Below are positions 43,097 through 52,176 of a stretch of DNA of 64,000 nucleotides, piece after piece. A program made the translations under genes and the position numbers. Origin of the DNA: Chitinophaga parva. Its GTDB lineage: Bacteria; Bacteroidota; Bacteroidia; Chitinophagales; Chitinophagaceae. The stretch lies in the NCBI RefSeq assembly GCF_003071345.1, contig NZ_QCYK01000002.1, positions 1,612,001-1,676,000 on the forward strand, written 5' to 3'. Each line of letters begins with the position of its first letter. Position 1 is the first letter of the stretch. A model generated the notes under the pieces. The model made no database searches and was not told where the DNA came from. It worked only from the letters and a program-made list of their open reading frames with translations.

Positions 43097-44365
43097 ATGG
43101 GACGTTTTCAGGGATTGGTCGGCATTGTCCTTATTTTAGGAATAGCCTATTTATGCTCCAACAACCGGAAGAAGATCAATTTTCGCCTGGTATTCAGCGG
43201 TATGGCGCTGCAGGTAGTTATCGCATTATTAGTATTTAAGGTACCCCCCGTGACCCTGTTTTTCCAGTGGTTGGGCCGTGGCATGGGCAAGATCGAGCAG
43301 TTTGCCCACCAGGGAGCATCCTTTGTGTATGGCGGCATCGGGGTGTTTACGCCCGATGGTAAGGTAGACAACTACGGCACAGCTGCATCGGGTTTTGTAT
43401 TTGCGTTTAACGTAACGGCTACCATTGTGCTCGTGTGCGCGCTGGTGGCTATTTTTTATCACTTTGGCGTTATGCAGCGCGTAGTGGCGGTAATAGCCCG
43501 CGCCATGAACTGGGTAATGCGGGTGAGCGGCGCGGAAGCGCTGAGCAACGTGGCCTCCGCTTTTGTGGGCCAGGTAGAAGCCCAGGTGATGATCCGGCCT
43601 TACCTCAAGGGCATGACCAACAGTGAGCTGCTGGCCTCCATGAGCGGAAGCCTGGCCTGTATAGCAGGCGGTATCCTGGTGGTGTATGCCAACATGGGCG
43701 CGCAAGCCGGCATGGACCTGGCGCCCAAACTGATCACCGCCAGCCTGATGGCGGCTCCCGGCGCACTGGTGATTGCCAAGATCGTTTTCCCGGAAACAGA
43801 GGTAAGCCAGACCATGGGCCGTGTAAAACTGGAAGTGAAAAGCAACTACACCAATGTGATCGACGCCATCTCCCATGGTGCCGGTGATGGTTTTAAGATA
43901 GCCATGAACGTGATCGCCATGCTGATCGGTTTCCTGGCCGTGATAGCACTGCTGAACTATGTGCTGCTGTGGATAGGCCACCGTTTCAATCCTGGTTTTG
44001 ATCTCAGCCTGAATTATATTTTCGGTAACCTGTTTTACCCCATGGCCTGGTCTATGGGCGTACCCCAGCAGGATGTGCACAGCGTAGCCACCCTGCTCGG
44101 TGAAAAACTGACCATCAACGAATTTGTGGCTTTCCGGGATCTTACCACCCACATCCAGCCGGTGGTAACGGAAAGAGGCCTGCTGATCGTAAGCATTGCC
44201 ATCTGCGGCTTTGCCAACTTCAGCAGCGTGGGCATGCAGATAGGCGGCATTGGTGAGATAGCGCCGGAACGCAAGGCAGACCTGGCAAAGCTGGGATTGA
44301 AAGCGCTGCTGTGCGGTACACTGGCGTCTTACTTGTCTGCTACCATTGCAGGCATCCTGTTGTAA
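43097..44365 (+). CDS. Concentrative nucleoside transporter (NupC/CNT family)
   Basis: 422 residues, about ten membrane segments. Family signatures: GASFVYGGIGVFTPDG with the conserved FVFAFNV segment, VGQVEAQVMIRPYLKGMTNS, AMNVIAMLIGFLAVIALLNY, and the C-terminal GFANFSSVGMQIGGIGEIAP. Cation-coupled nucleoside uptake across the inner membrane. Monocistronic: 127 bp from the upstream gene and followed by a terminator. Confidence 0.93.
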   Translation: MGRFQGLVGIVLILGIAYLCSNNRKKINFRLVFSGMALQVVIALLVFKVPPVTLFFQWLGRGMGKIEQFAHQGASFVYGGIGVFTPDGKVDNYGTAASGFVFAFNVTATIVLVCALVAIFYHFGVMQRVVAVIARAMNWVMRVSGAEALSNVASAFVGQVEAQVMIRPYLKGMTNSELLASMSGSLACIAGGILVVYANMGAQAGMDLAPKLITASLMAAPGALVIAKIVFPETEVSQTMGRVKLEVKSNYTNVIDAISHGAGDGFKIAMNVIAMLIGFLAVIALLNYVLLWIGHRFNPGFDLSLNYIFGNLFYPMAWSMGVPQQDVHSVATLLGEKLTINEFVAFRDLTTHIQPVVTERGLLIVSIAICGFANFSSVGMQIGGIGEIAPERKADLAKLGLKALLCGTLASYLSATIAGILL

Positions 44366-44412
44366 ATGATTTCCAGCTTTTAAACGAAGATATCCTGCTT
44401 CGTACTAATAAG

Positions 44413-44450
44413 AAGTCCAATACACGTTTTGTGCATTGGACTTTGTTTTT
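44413..44450 (+). terminator. Terminator after the nucleoside transporter
   Basis: AAGTCCAAT pairs with ATTGGACTT around a 13-nt loop, followed by TGTTTTT. It lies between converging genes. Confidence 0.8.
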
Positions 44451-44480
44451 ATGCCTGGGATGGATATTGGAATTTTTTTG

Positions 44481-45725
44481 TCAAGGGTCCAGCGGATCCA
44501 GCGGGTCCGGCTGCATCGCAGTGCGCAGCGGAACGCATGCTGTTTCTTCTTTACCTGCTTTGTGCAGGGCATCAAAAGGTACATACCCCAATTCATCTTT
44601 ACAGCGCTTCGCCATCATAGCGCTGCCAATGTACAGCGACTGCAAGGCATCGCTTACAATGAGCAGGGGCTTGTCAGCAGGCATGTTAAAGCGGTAGTAA
44701 ATGCGGGCTGCGTTGCGCAGGTTCGTGGTGGTATGGCGTGCATAGGGCTCTATGATCACCGCTGCATCGGGAATGCCTAGTTTTCCCACCATGAACTTTT
44801 TCATTTCCACGGCTTCTGCATACGGCGTTTTGTAAGGATGCACGTGACCGCCGGATACAATGATGTAAGGCGCCTGGTGTTTCCGGTAGCTGGCAGCGGC
44901 CAGCATACAGCGTTTGGCGCCGTTAGAATCCAGGCTGGTGCTCAGCGTTTCGGGGCCAAGGCCGGGCACCACGATGGCACTGTAGGGATAATCGGTCCAT
45001 TTTACCTCCGCCAGCGCCTCGTAAGGTGCGCGGTTGCTGCCAGCGGTAAGCGGTTCATAACGCACGGCTTCATTACGCCCGTTCATTTCCAGGGCGCCTG
45101 TGCACACCGAAAGAGACAGCTGGTAAAAAGGCGCGCCTGCTTTACGCGTAGCGGCTTTAATAAGGCGGCGCACCTTCTGCTGGCTGCTGTGATCCGCGGG
45201 CCGTATGCTGAGGCTGTCTATTTTAGCGTAGCGGGGCGCAGTGCCCAGCAGGTAGGTGGAGAGCACGTAGTTCTGCCCGCGCACCGCTTCCAGCCAGGCT
45301 TTGCGAAGATAATCCGCATCGCTGAAGGGCTCAAAGAGCGGGTAGGCATGTTGCGTGCGCAGCTGCCGCACCAGGGATTGCAGGTCGGGGTTGGTCGCGA
45401 GCAGGGCTACCAGGGCAGCGGCGGCATGGTCGGCGTCGGCTACGTTCCATTGCAGGGGCTTTACCATGCAGGCCATGTCTTTACAGTCATTGGCCGCTGC
45501 GCGGGCGGTACCTGCCCGCATCATGGAAAGCAGGTGCAGGCTGGAATCCTGTTGCAATGCGTCTTCCAGCGATCCCTGGGCGGCAAAGCCGGCCAGCAGG
45601 GGATAGGAGCGGCGCGTCCATTGTGTTTCAAAATCCTTTACCGGCGGCACTTCCGGCCTGGCGGCAGCCAGTGGCAAAAGGCATAAGAGGCCCAGCAGGG
45701 CGTTTAAGAAGGTAGTGCGGTTCAT
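44481..45725 (-). CDS. DUF218/YdcF-SanA-family secreted protein
   Basis: 414 residues with a signal peptide (FLNALLGLLCLLPLAAARPE). The first 200 residues are an uncharacterised helical region. The C-terminal half is the DUF218 fold: AIVVPGLGPETLS, YIIVSGGHVHPYKTPYAEAV, VIIEPYARHTTTNLRNAARI. Relatives such as SanA, ElyC and YdcF affect envelope integrity. The extra N-terminal region and secretion are less usual. The protein ends in a tandem PDPLDPLDP from a 9-bp DNA repeat. Confidence 0.82.
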   Translation of the reverse strand: MNRTTFLNALLGLLCLLPLAAARPEVPPVKDFETQWTRRSYPLLAGFAAQGSLEDALQQDSSLHLLSMMRAGTARAAANDCKDMACMVKPLQWNVADADHAAAALVALLATNPDLQSLVRQLRTQHAYPLFEPFSDADYLRKAWLEAVRGQNYVLSTYLLGTAPRYAKIDSLSIRPADHSSQQKVRRLIKAATRKAGAPFYQLSLSVCTGALEMNGRNEAVRYEPLTAGSNRAPYEALAEVKWTDYPYSAIVVPGLGPETLSTSLDSNGAKRCMLAAASYRKHQAPYIIVSGGHVHPYKTPYAEAVEMKKFMVGKLGIPDAAVIIEPYARHTTTNLRNAARIYYRFNMPADKPLLIVSDALQSLYIGSAMMAKRCKDELGYVPFDALHKAGKEETACVPLRTAMQPDPLDPLDP

Positions 45726-45853
45726 AAGCGTTTTGTACAGTCATCAAATGCAGTGCCTTTTCAGGCGCCCTGCACCAATATATACCACTTTTCCCGCATT
45801 GCAGATATGAAACAGGTGCGAAGAAATCGTGAATTTTTTTGTAACATCGCAAG

Positions 45854-46540
45854 ATGGAAGTCAAGTGGAAAAATGACCCTGCCCAAAGCCTGACCTATGC
45901 CATGCAGCATCCCTGGAAGGCCAACTGGCAGATCCCCGCATTCAAGCGCCGGGTGATAGGCGGTGTGGTGGCGCTCATTGGCGTGCTTTCATACCTGCCT
46001 GCGTTTTTCCAGCGCATTGAAATGCGCAACGGCTATGTGCTGCACGATTTTGTATTGCAGGTGGTTCCTGCCTCAGATGTATCTGTGCCCATCTTTTTGC
46101 TGATCTGGCTCAGTGCCGGTTATACGCTTTACCAGGCCAGCCGTCAGCCGGAAGTCTTTGTGCGCCTGCTGTATGGCTTCCTGTTCGTTTGCCTTTCCCG
46201 TATTATCACCATTTACCTGGTGGCCCTCAACCCGCCGCTGGATCTTATCCAGCTGAAAGACCCCTTGTCTAACCAGTTCTATGGGAAAGCCGGTTTTATC
46301 ACGAAAGACCTTTTTTATTCCGGCCATACCGCCACGGTGTGTTTGCTGGCCTATTGCCTGCCGGGCCGGTGGGAAAAATGGGTGGTTGGCGGGATAGCCG
46401 CCGTGGTGGCGGCATTGCTGCTGGTGCAGCACGTGCACTATACCATGGATGTACTGACGGCGCCCTTGCTTACGTACGCCTGTTACCGGCTGGCAGCCAG
46501 TATCAACTGGGACCGGCCGTTGCTGCGGCGCGTTGCGTAA
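45854..46540 (+). CDS. PAP2/sphingomyelin synthase-like membrane enzyme
   Basis: 228 residues with about six transmembrane helices. The catalytic signature matches the sphingomyelin synthase branch of the PAP2 superfamily: KDLFYSGHTATVCLLAY (His) and VQHVHYTMDVLTAPLLTYA (His and Asp), with the C-terminal half in PAP2_C style. Enzymes of this type move phospho-head groups between lipids or hydrolyse lipid phosphates. Bacteroidota make sphingolipids, so a head-group transferase for ceramide is possible, but this is inference. Confidence 0.75.
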   Translation: MEVKWKNDPAQSLTYAMQHPWKANWQIPAFKRRVIGGVVALIGVLSYLPAFFQRIEMRNGYVLHDFVLQVVPASDVSVPIFLLIWLSAGYTLYQASRQPEVFVRLLYGFLFVCLSRIITIYLVALNPPLDLIQLKDPLSNQFYGKAGFITKDLFYSGHTATVCLLAYCLPGRWEKWVVGGIAAVVAALLLVQHVHYTMDVLTAPLLTYACYRLAASINWDRPLLRRVA

Positions 46541-46769
46541 TGGGCTTTGGCCACCGGAAAGGCCCTCCACGGCCAACCTGCGAGGCGTAGCATAGTGGGC
46601 TTGCTTGCCGCATAGCCCCGCCTTGATCTACATCCTGGGAAAACCCGTTGCAACCAGCCTGCGCCGCGTACCACCGCATACCCAGCCCCGCTTTGCCCCG
46701 CAAAAAAATCCTTCAAGATCAATAAAGTATGTTAAATTTAAATTATTTTGCATATAAATTATTGATTAT

Positions 46770-47435
46770 ATGACCAGACGTTCCACCCTGCTCTTATTAT
46801 TGTTTGTCCTGGTGGGCAATCTTGTACAGGGCAAGGATAAATATTTCCCGGGCTATTATCTGGATGCCGGGAACAATAAGGTGGCAGGCTTCATTTATTT
46901 CAATGAAAGCAATTATGATCACTTTTACTTCCGCGCGGAACCGGGTGGCAGGGAAAGCCGCATCGTAGTGGACCAGTGTAATGGCTTTAGTTATAACAAC
47001 CGCAATTTTGTGGTACTGGAAGACGTGCACTGGCAGTCCAGCCTTTGGAGAAACCACGCCCGCAGGGCTTTTGCAGAACTGCTGGTGGATGGACCGGTAA
47101 AGCTGTACTGCGTGTACCGGGAGGTGAACCAACCCCGGCCGCTTACTGCTGCTAAAAGTGGGATGATCGCCACGGTGGGGTGTTATCTGCTGCGCAAGGA
47201 AGGTGATTATACTTACATGGCCCTGGCGGATGATGAGTTTAAATTCCGGCATCAATTGGCGGAGTATTTAAAGGATAATGATGCGCTTTCACAGCAACTG
47301 TTAAAGCAGGACAGCAGCACGGTGAACCTGGCGCAGGTGATCGTTGCATATAATAAAGGAGCGGGCCTGCAAAGCGGCTCCCTGCAAGACGCACAGCCGG
47401 GCGGAGCACCCGCGGGGGCACTGAAGGAGCGATGA
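46770..47435 (+). CDS. Secreted protein, unknown
   Basis: 221 residues with a signal peptide (RRSTLLLLLFVLVGNLVQG). The mature part begins with a beta-rich region (YFPGYYLDAGNNKVAGFIYF) that resembles the opening of secreted proteins of unknown function in this phylum, and ends with a Gly/Ala/Pro-rich tail. No catalytic motif seen. It has its own AT-rich upstream region and a strong terminator. Confidence 0.75.
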   Translation: MTRRSTLLLLLFVLVGNLVQGKDKYFPGYYLDAGNNKVAGFIYFNESNYDHFYFRAEPGGRESRIVVDQCNGFSYNNRNFVVLEDVHWQSSLWRNHARRAFAELLVDGPVKLYCVYREVNQPRPLTAAKSGMIATVGCYLLRKEGDYTYMALADDEFKFRHQLAEYLKDNDALSQQLLKQDSSTVNLAQVIVAYNKGAGLQSGSLQDAQPGGAPAGALKER

Positions 47436-47459
47436 CAGGCACTTGGTTTAAAATAGGAG

Positions 47460-47484
47460 AGCCCGGGGAAACCCGGGCTTTTTT
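47460..47484 (+). terminator. Terminator after the secreted protein gene
   Basis: AGCCCGGG-GAAA-CCCGGGCT, a perfect 8-bp stem with a GNRA-type tetraloop, then a T run. Confidence 0.93.
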
Positions 47485-47760
47485 CATGCACGATGTGAAG
47501 GCCTGGTACAAAGAAAACACGGACGGAAATCAAATAGCCTCCCCACCTGCATTGCCGCACAATCCACCACAAAAAACAAACAACCGGTGAAATTTACTTT
47601 CCGTAGGATTTTTCAAAAAAAGCCATAACTTAGCGCTCTTTGGTAAAACGATTTAGCTGATCGGAGAAAGGGGAATAATAAATTTCACATTATGATGATT
47701 TGGCGCCTTCCCCCGGCGGATGAATGGCCAATAAATATGGACCTAAAAATTTTTCATTGA
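47485..47760. other. Intergenic region before the ROK gene
   Basis: Nothing coding seen. It must hold the ROK gene promoter; no convincing -33/-7 pair was picked out by eye. Confidence 0.5.
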
Positions 47761-48621
47761 ATGAGCAATGTAGTATTGGGCATCGATATCGGTGGTTCAC
47801 ACATCACCGCTGCCCTGGTGGACCTGGATACCCGGGAAGTGGTAGAAGCGTCCTGGCGTAGAGCGCGTGTAAATTCCATGGGTGAAGCGGATGCGATTGT
47901 CCGTGAATGGTGTGTGGTGATCACAGAGATCTTTAACACCTTTAAGCCTGCCCAGCAAAAACTGGCGCTTGCCATGCCCGGTCCGTTCGACTATGAAGCC
48001 GGTATTTCCCTGATGAAAGATCAGAACAAGTACGATGCGCTCTATGGCCTCAATGTGAAAGAACTGCTGGCGAACGAATGCCACATACCCGTTGAGAACA
48101 TTCATATGATAAACGATGCGGCCTCCTTCCTGCAGGGAGAAGTATTTGGCGGCGCTGCAAAGGGCTTCCACCGCGCCATTGGCCTTACCCTTGGCACCGG
48201 CCTGGGTAGTTCCCGCGTACTGGATGGAGTTGCAGAAGACGCAGACCTCTGGAAAGCGCCTTTCAAAGACAGCATTGCGGAAGCATATATTTCCACCCGC
48301 TGGTTTGTAAAACGTTATGCAGCACTAAGTGGCAAAACCGTGAAGGATGTAAAAGAACTTAGCGAGATATTGCCCGGGAATCCGCTGGCACAGCAGGTCT
48401 TTGATGAATTTGGCACCAACCTCGGTATCTTCCTTGCGTCCTTTGTGGAGATGGATAAACCGGAGATCATTATCCTGGGTGGCAACGTAGCCAATGCATT
48501 GCCCCTGTTTGAAAAATCACTGACAGCCGAACTGGCTAAACATAATATCACGCTGCCCATCAAGTGCGCCACACTCGGTGAAAAGTCTGCCATCGTAGGC
48601 GCAGCCAGTAGTTGGCGCTGA
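47761..48621 (+). CDS. ROK-family sugar kinase
   Basis: 286 residues. ATP site VLGIDIGGSHITAALVDLDT at the N-terminus, catalytic Asp in MINDAASFLQGEVFGGAAKG, GLTLGTGLGSSRVLDG, and IIILGGNVANALPLFEKS near the end. The zinc-binding Cys cluster of classical ROK glucokinases and NagC-type proteins is absent. Likely phosphorylates glucose or mannose; the downstream GH92 mannosidase, 240 bp away in the same direction, makes mannose attractive (inference). Confidence 0.88.
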   Translation: MSNVVLGIDIGGSHITAALVDLDTREVVEASWRRARVNSMGEADAIVREWCVVITEIFNTFKPAQQKLALAMPGPFDYEAGISLMKDQNKYDALYGLNVKELLANECHIPVENIHMINDAASFLQGEVFGGAAKGFHRAIGLTLGTGLGSSRVLDGVAEDADLWKAPFKDSIAEAYISTRWFVKRYAALSGKTVKDVKELSEILPGNPLAQQVFDEFGTNLGIFLASFVEMDKPEIIILGGNVANALPLFEKSLTAELAKHNITLPIKCATLGEKSAIVGAASSWR

Positions 48622-48861
48622 TGCAAGTCTTTTTTGTTGTAAACCTTCAACGCCTTTTGCATTTTTGCAGGAGGCGTTTCTTTTGAAAACATCCCATTTC
48701 CCAGCCTCTGCCACCGTTCTCCACAATCATTTTGCATATTCGGGAAGGAATGTTTATTTTGCTAAATCGATTAAGTACAATAAACCGTTTAATAATTCCC
48801 GTTTGTAGCAACACCGACAACAGGTTATACGTATTGCTGCCTACGCCATTAAAAATGCTGT

Positions 48862-51147
48862 ATGAAGAAAATTTTTTTATCCCTGCTGGGAATGGCCGCG
48901 ATGGCCGCTTCCGCACAGACCGTGAACCAGGTGAACGATCCGGTGGAATGGATCAATCCCCTCATGGGTACGCAGTCTGACTACGCATTGTCTACCGGCA
49001 ATACCTACCCCGCGGTGGCTACGCCCTGGGGCATGAACTTCTGGGCCCCCCAGACCGGCAAGATGGGCGACGGATGGTTCTACACTTATGATGCCCGGAA
49101 GATCCGCGGCTTTAAGCAGACCCACCAGCCCAGCCCGTGGATCAACGACTACGGCCAGTTTGTGCTGATGCCCGTGACCGGCTCCCTGAAATTTAACCAG
49201 GACGACCGCGCCAGCTGGTTCTCCCACAAAGCCGAAGTGGCCAAACCTTACTATTACAGCGTGTACCTGGCGGAGCACGACGTGACCACCGAGATCACGC
49301 CCACCGAGCGCGCCGCAGGTTTCCGCTTCACTTTCCCGCAAACGGATAGTTCCTTCGTCGTGATCGATGCGCTGGACAAAGGTTCCTACATCAAAGTGAT
49401 CCCCGAAGAGAACAAGATCATTGGTTACAGCACCAAGAACAGCGGCGGCGTACCGTCTAATTTCAAGGACTACTTCGTTATCGTATTTGACAAGCCTTTC
49501 ACCAGCACTTCCACCTTTAGCGATACCGTGCTGACCCGCGGTGGCAAAGAAGCCAGCGACAAACATGTGGGCGCCGTGATCGGTTTCAAAACAAAGAAAG
49601 GGGAGCAGGTGTACGCCCGCGTGGCCTCTTCCTTCATCAGCCCTGAACAGGCGCTGCTCAACCTGAAAGAGATCGGCAACGATAATTTTGATACGGTTAA
49701 GGCAAAAGCAAAAGCCGCATGGAACAAGGAACTGCTGCGCGTAAAAGCAGAAGGCGGTTCGGCCGACCAAACCGCTACCTTCTACTCCTGCCTTTACCGC
49801 GCCATGCTGTTCCCCCGCAAGTTCTACGAGATCGATGCGAATGGCAAAGTGGTGCACTACAGCCCTTACAACGGTAAAGTATTGCCCGGCTACATGTTTA
49901 CGGACAACGGCTTCTGGGATACCTTCCGCGCCGTATTCCCCCTGCTGAACCTCCTGAACCCCACCATGAACGGCCATATCATGGAAGGCCTGGCCAATGC
50001 CTATAAGGAAAGTGGCTTCCTGCCGGAATGGGCCAGCCCTGGCCACCGCGACTGCATGGTGGGCTCCAACTCCGCATCGCTCATTGCAGATGCTTACCTG
50101 CTGGGTGGCCGCAACTTTGACGTGAATACCCTGTGGGATGGCGTGGTGCACAGCTCCGAAAACGAGGGGCCGCTGACCTCCGTAGGCCGTGCCGGTGTGA
50201 AATATTACAATACCCTGGGTTATGTGCCCTACGATGCAGGTATCAATGAAAATGCCGCCCGTACGCTGGAATATGCCTATGACGACTGGTGCATTTACAA
50301 ACTGGCAGTGGCGTTGAAACGCCCCCAGGCAGACATTGACCTGTATAAAAAACGTTCCCAGAATTTCCGCAACCTCTTTGACCCGGAAACAAAACTGATG
50401 CGTGGCAAGAACCGCGACGGCAGCTTTGAAAAACCTTTCAATCCTTTCAAATGGGGCGATGCCTTTACAGAAGGTAACAGCTGGCACTATAGCTGGAGCG
50501 TGTTCCACGACATCAAGGCCCTGCAGAACCTCATGGGTGGCCGCGAGATGTTTGTGAAAATGCTGGACTCCGTATTTGCCATGCCACCGGTGTATGACGA
50601 TAGCTACTATGGTGGCGTGATCCACGAGATCCGTGAAATGCAGATCATGAACATGGGCCAGTATGCGCATGGCAACCAGCCCATCCAGCACATGATCTAC
50701 CTGTACAACTTTGCCGGAGAGCCCTGGAAAGCCCAGTACTGGAGCCGCGAAGTGATGAACCGCCTGTATGCTGCGCACCCGGATGGCTACTGCGGCGACG
50801 AAGATAACGGCCAAACCTCCGCCTGGTATGTATTCTCCGCCATGGGCTTCTACCCGGTATGCCCCGGCAGCGGCCAGTACGTAATGGGAGCGCCACTGTT
50901 TAAGAAAATGACCATTACGCTGGAAAACGGCAAAAAAGTGGTGATCAATGCACCTGAAAACAGTGAAGCAAACCGTTATATCAACACATTGAAATATAAC
51001 GGTGCTGACTATACGAAAAATTACCTCGATTACAGCTCCCTGATGAAGGGTGCGGTGCTGGACGTGAAAATGAGCGCTACGCCTAATAAGACGCGTGGTA
51101 TCAAAGCCACGGACTTCCCGTATTCTTTCTCTGATGAGCATAAATAG
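48862..51147 (+). CDS. Secreted GH92 glycosidase, second copy
   Basis: 761 residues, signal peptide ending AMAASAQ. GH92 features: EWINPLMGTQSDYALSTGNT near the start, FTEGNSWHYSWSV with the presumed general acid Glu, and CGDEDNGQTSAWYVFSAMGF with the acidic pair. It differs from the first copy where HGNEP reads HGNQP (AHGNQPIQHMIYLYNF), an Glu-to-Gln change in the sugar-contacting loop. The two paralogues therefore belong to different subgroups and probably differ in linkage preference. Downstream terminator present. Confidence 0.94.
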   Translation: MKKIFLSLLGMAAMAASAQTVNQVNDPVEWINPLMGTQSDYALSTGNTYPAVATPWGMNFWAPQTGKMGDGWFYTYDARKIRGFKQTHQPSPWINDYGQFVLMPVTGSLKFNQDDRASWFSHKAEVAKPYYYSVYLAEHDVTTEITPTERAAGFRFTFPQTDSSFVVIDALDKGSYIKVIPEENKIIGYSTKNSGGVPSNFKDYFVIVFDKPFTSTSTFSDTVLTRGGKEASDKHVGAVIGFKTKKGEQVYARVASSFISPEQALLNLKEIGNDNFDTVKAKAKAAWNKELLRVKAEGGSADQTATFYSCLYRAMLFPRKFYEIDANGKVVHYSPYNGKVLPGYMFTDNGFWDTFRAVFPLLNLLNPTMNGHIMEGLANAYKESGFLPEWASPGHRDCMVGSNSASLIADAYLLGGRNFDVNTLWDGVVHSSENEGPLTSVGRAGVKYYNTLGYVPYDAGINENAARTLEYAYDDWCIYKLAVALKRPQADIDLYKKRSQNFRNLFDPETKLMRGKNRDGSFEKPFNPFKWGDAFTEGNSWHYSWSVFHDIKALQNLMGGREMFVKMLDSVFAMPPVYDDSYYGGVIHEIREMQIMNMGQYAHGNQPIQHMIYLYNFAGEPWKAQYWSREVMNRLYAAHPDGYCGDEDNGQTSAWYVFSAMGFYPVCPGSGQYVMGAPLFKKMTITLENGKKVVINAPENSEANRYINTLKYNGADYTKNYLDYSSLMKGAVLDVKMSATPNKTRGIKATDFPYSFSDEHK

Positions 51148-51175
51148 TTGACAGCGCGCAAGCGTATGTCTTTTG

Positions 51176-51205
51176 GGGCGGCTCCTCCCGGGCCGCCCTT
51201 TTTTT
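51176..51205 (+). terminator. Terminator after the second GH92 gene
   Basis: GGGCGGC pairs with GCCGCCC, followed by T7. Confidence 0.88.
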
Positions 51206-51222
51206 ATTTGTAGCCTCCGCAT

Positions 51223-51256
51223 AAAAAAGGCGAAGCCCTTCACCGCCTCGCCTTTT
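51223..51256 (-). terminator. Terminator after the response regulator gene
   Basis: On the minus strand AAAAGGCGA pairs with TCGCCTTTT, extended by further T residues. Confidence 0.8.
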
Positions 51257-51278
51257 CTTTTGCGCTATAAAATAACTT

Positions 51279-51707
51279 TCACTGCACAGACGGAAACTGG
51301 TAAGTGCCTTTACAGAAATTATAAAACCTCCGCGCCGTATCAATGCATTCATCAAATGTTACCGGTTTTATCACGTAGGAATTTGCACCCAGGTGCATGC
51401 ATTCCTGCATTTCCAGTTCATTGAGCGAAGTGGAAAAAATGATCACGGGAATATCGCTGTAACGCTGGTCTTCTTTCAGTAATTTCAAAGTTTGGGTGCC
51501 ATTCAGTTTGGGCATGTTCAGATCCAGGATCACCAGGTTGGGCAAGGGTTCCGGCGTATCGATGGTGCCCAGGTAGGAAAGTACTTTTTCCCCATCTTCC
51601 ACAAACTGTATGCAGTCCGCCAGGCCAATGGTTTCAAACGCATCGCCGATAATAAAACGGTCTTCCACATCGTCGTCTGCCAGCAGTATATTGATCTTCT
51701 TACTCAT
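51279..51707 (-). CDS. Single-domain response regulator (Rcp1-like)
   Basis: 142 residues, one receiver domain and no output domain. Acidic pocket INILLADDDVEDRF, phosphoacceptor Asp in NLVILDLNMPKLNG, switch residues in VIIFSTSLNELE, and Lys in YVIKPVTFDE. Such regulators work by protein interaction and are normally paired with a histidine kinase encoded directly upstream. Here only a 3' scrap of a kinase gene remains upstream, so the regulator may be orphaned. ATG 51707 preferred; the longer frame starts with TTG. Confidence 0.9.
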   Translation of the reverse strand: MSKKINILLADDDVEDRFIIGDAFETIGLADCIQFVEDGEKVLSYLGTIDTPEPLPNLVILDLNMPKLNGTQTLKLLKEDQRYSDIPVIIFSTSLNELEMQECMHLGANSYVIKPVTFDECIDTARRFYNFCKGTYQFPSVQ

Positions 51708-51726
51708 AAAAAACAGGTACGTCAAT

Positions 51727-51842
51727 TTAGGTTACGGGTAATGTTACAATGAAAGCGCTCCCGGCGCCAGGGCCCTGGTAGCAGCGATGGAACCGTTATG
51801 AGCGCTACGATCTTACTGCCAATGGTAAGGCCAATGCCTCCG
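51727..51842 (-). pseudogene. 3' remnant of a sensor histidine kinase gene
   Basis: Minus-strand frames give, in order, GGIGLTIGSKIVA, then HNGSIAAT in a second frame, then GPGAGSAFIVTLPVT and a stop (51727-51729) in a third. Together these match the last 40 residues of HATPase domains (G2 box, N-G-x-I, F-x-V-x-L-P). At least two frameshifts occur and nothing of the kinase is visible further upstream. It sits 20 bp before the response regulator start, the normal place for the cognate kinase. Confidence 0.7.
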
Positions 51843-52176
51843 GGTAGTTAACTCCCTTGCGGATGCGCAACAAGGTAAGCAAATCATAGTTGAAATCCTT
51901 GCTGCGCCGGGTTACGGCAGGCATAATTAAAAAAGCGGCCTCATGACTGGAATTGGCAGCAGCAAAGTGTGGCACTATTGCGGCAGGGAAATAACTTCAC
52001 ATTTTTCATGCCAAGCCCCACCGTAGTTTAACTGCAGCCGTTATACCCGCGCCGGAATTATATGCGTAACCGTTTTGATGTTGGAAATTGTGTTCTGGAA
52101 ATTTATATTTGAACCAGCTCAACCAAAGATCACCCTGCCTGCTTACCACCCTGGCGGTTTGTTTTAAACGCATTAC
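51843..52176. other. Intergenic region before the M28 peptidase gene
   Basis: No gene recognised. A 39-codon minus-strand frame (starting MPAVTRRSKDFNYDLLTLLR) overlaps the kinase remnant but shows no family resemblance. The promoter for the peptidase gene must lie here. Confidence 0.4.

Noticed and set aside
46541..46769. GC-rich region with similar phrases, considered as a repeat
   Set aside because: The similarity between the two halves is weak and no stable hairpin or open frame with features was found.
48877..51243. Minus-strand open frame of about 790 codons
   Set aside because: Antisense shadow of the second GH92 gene, with no recognisable protein features.
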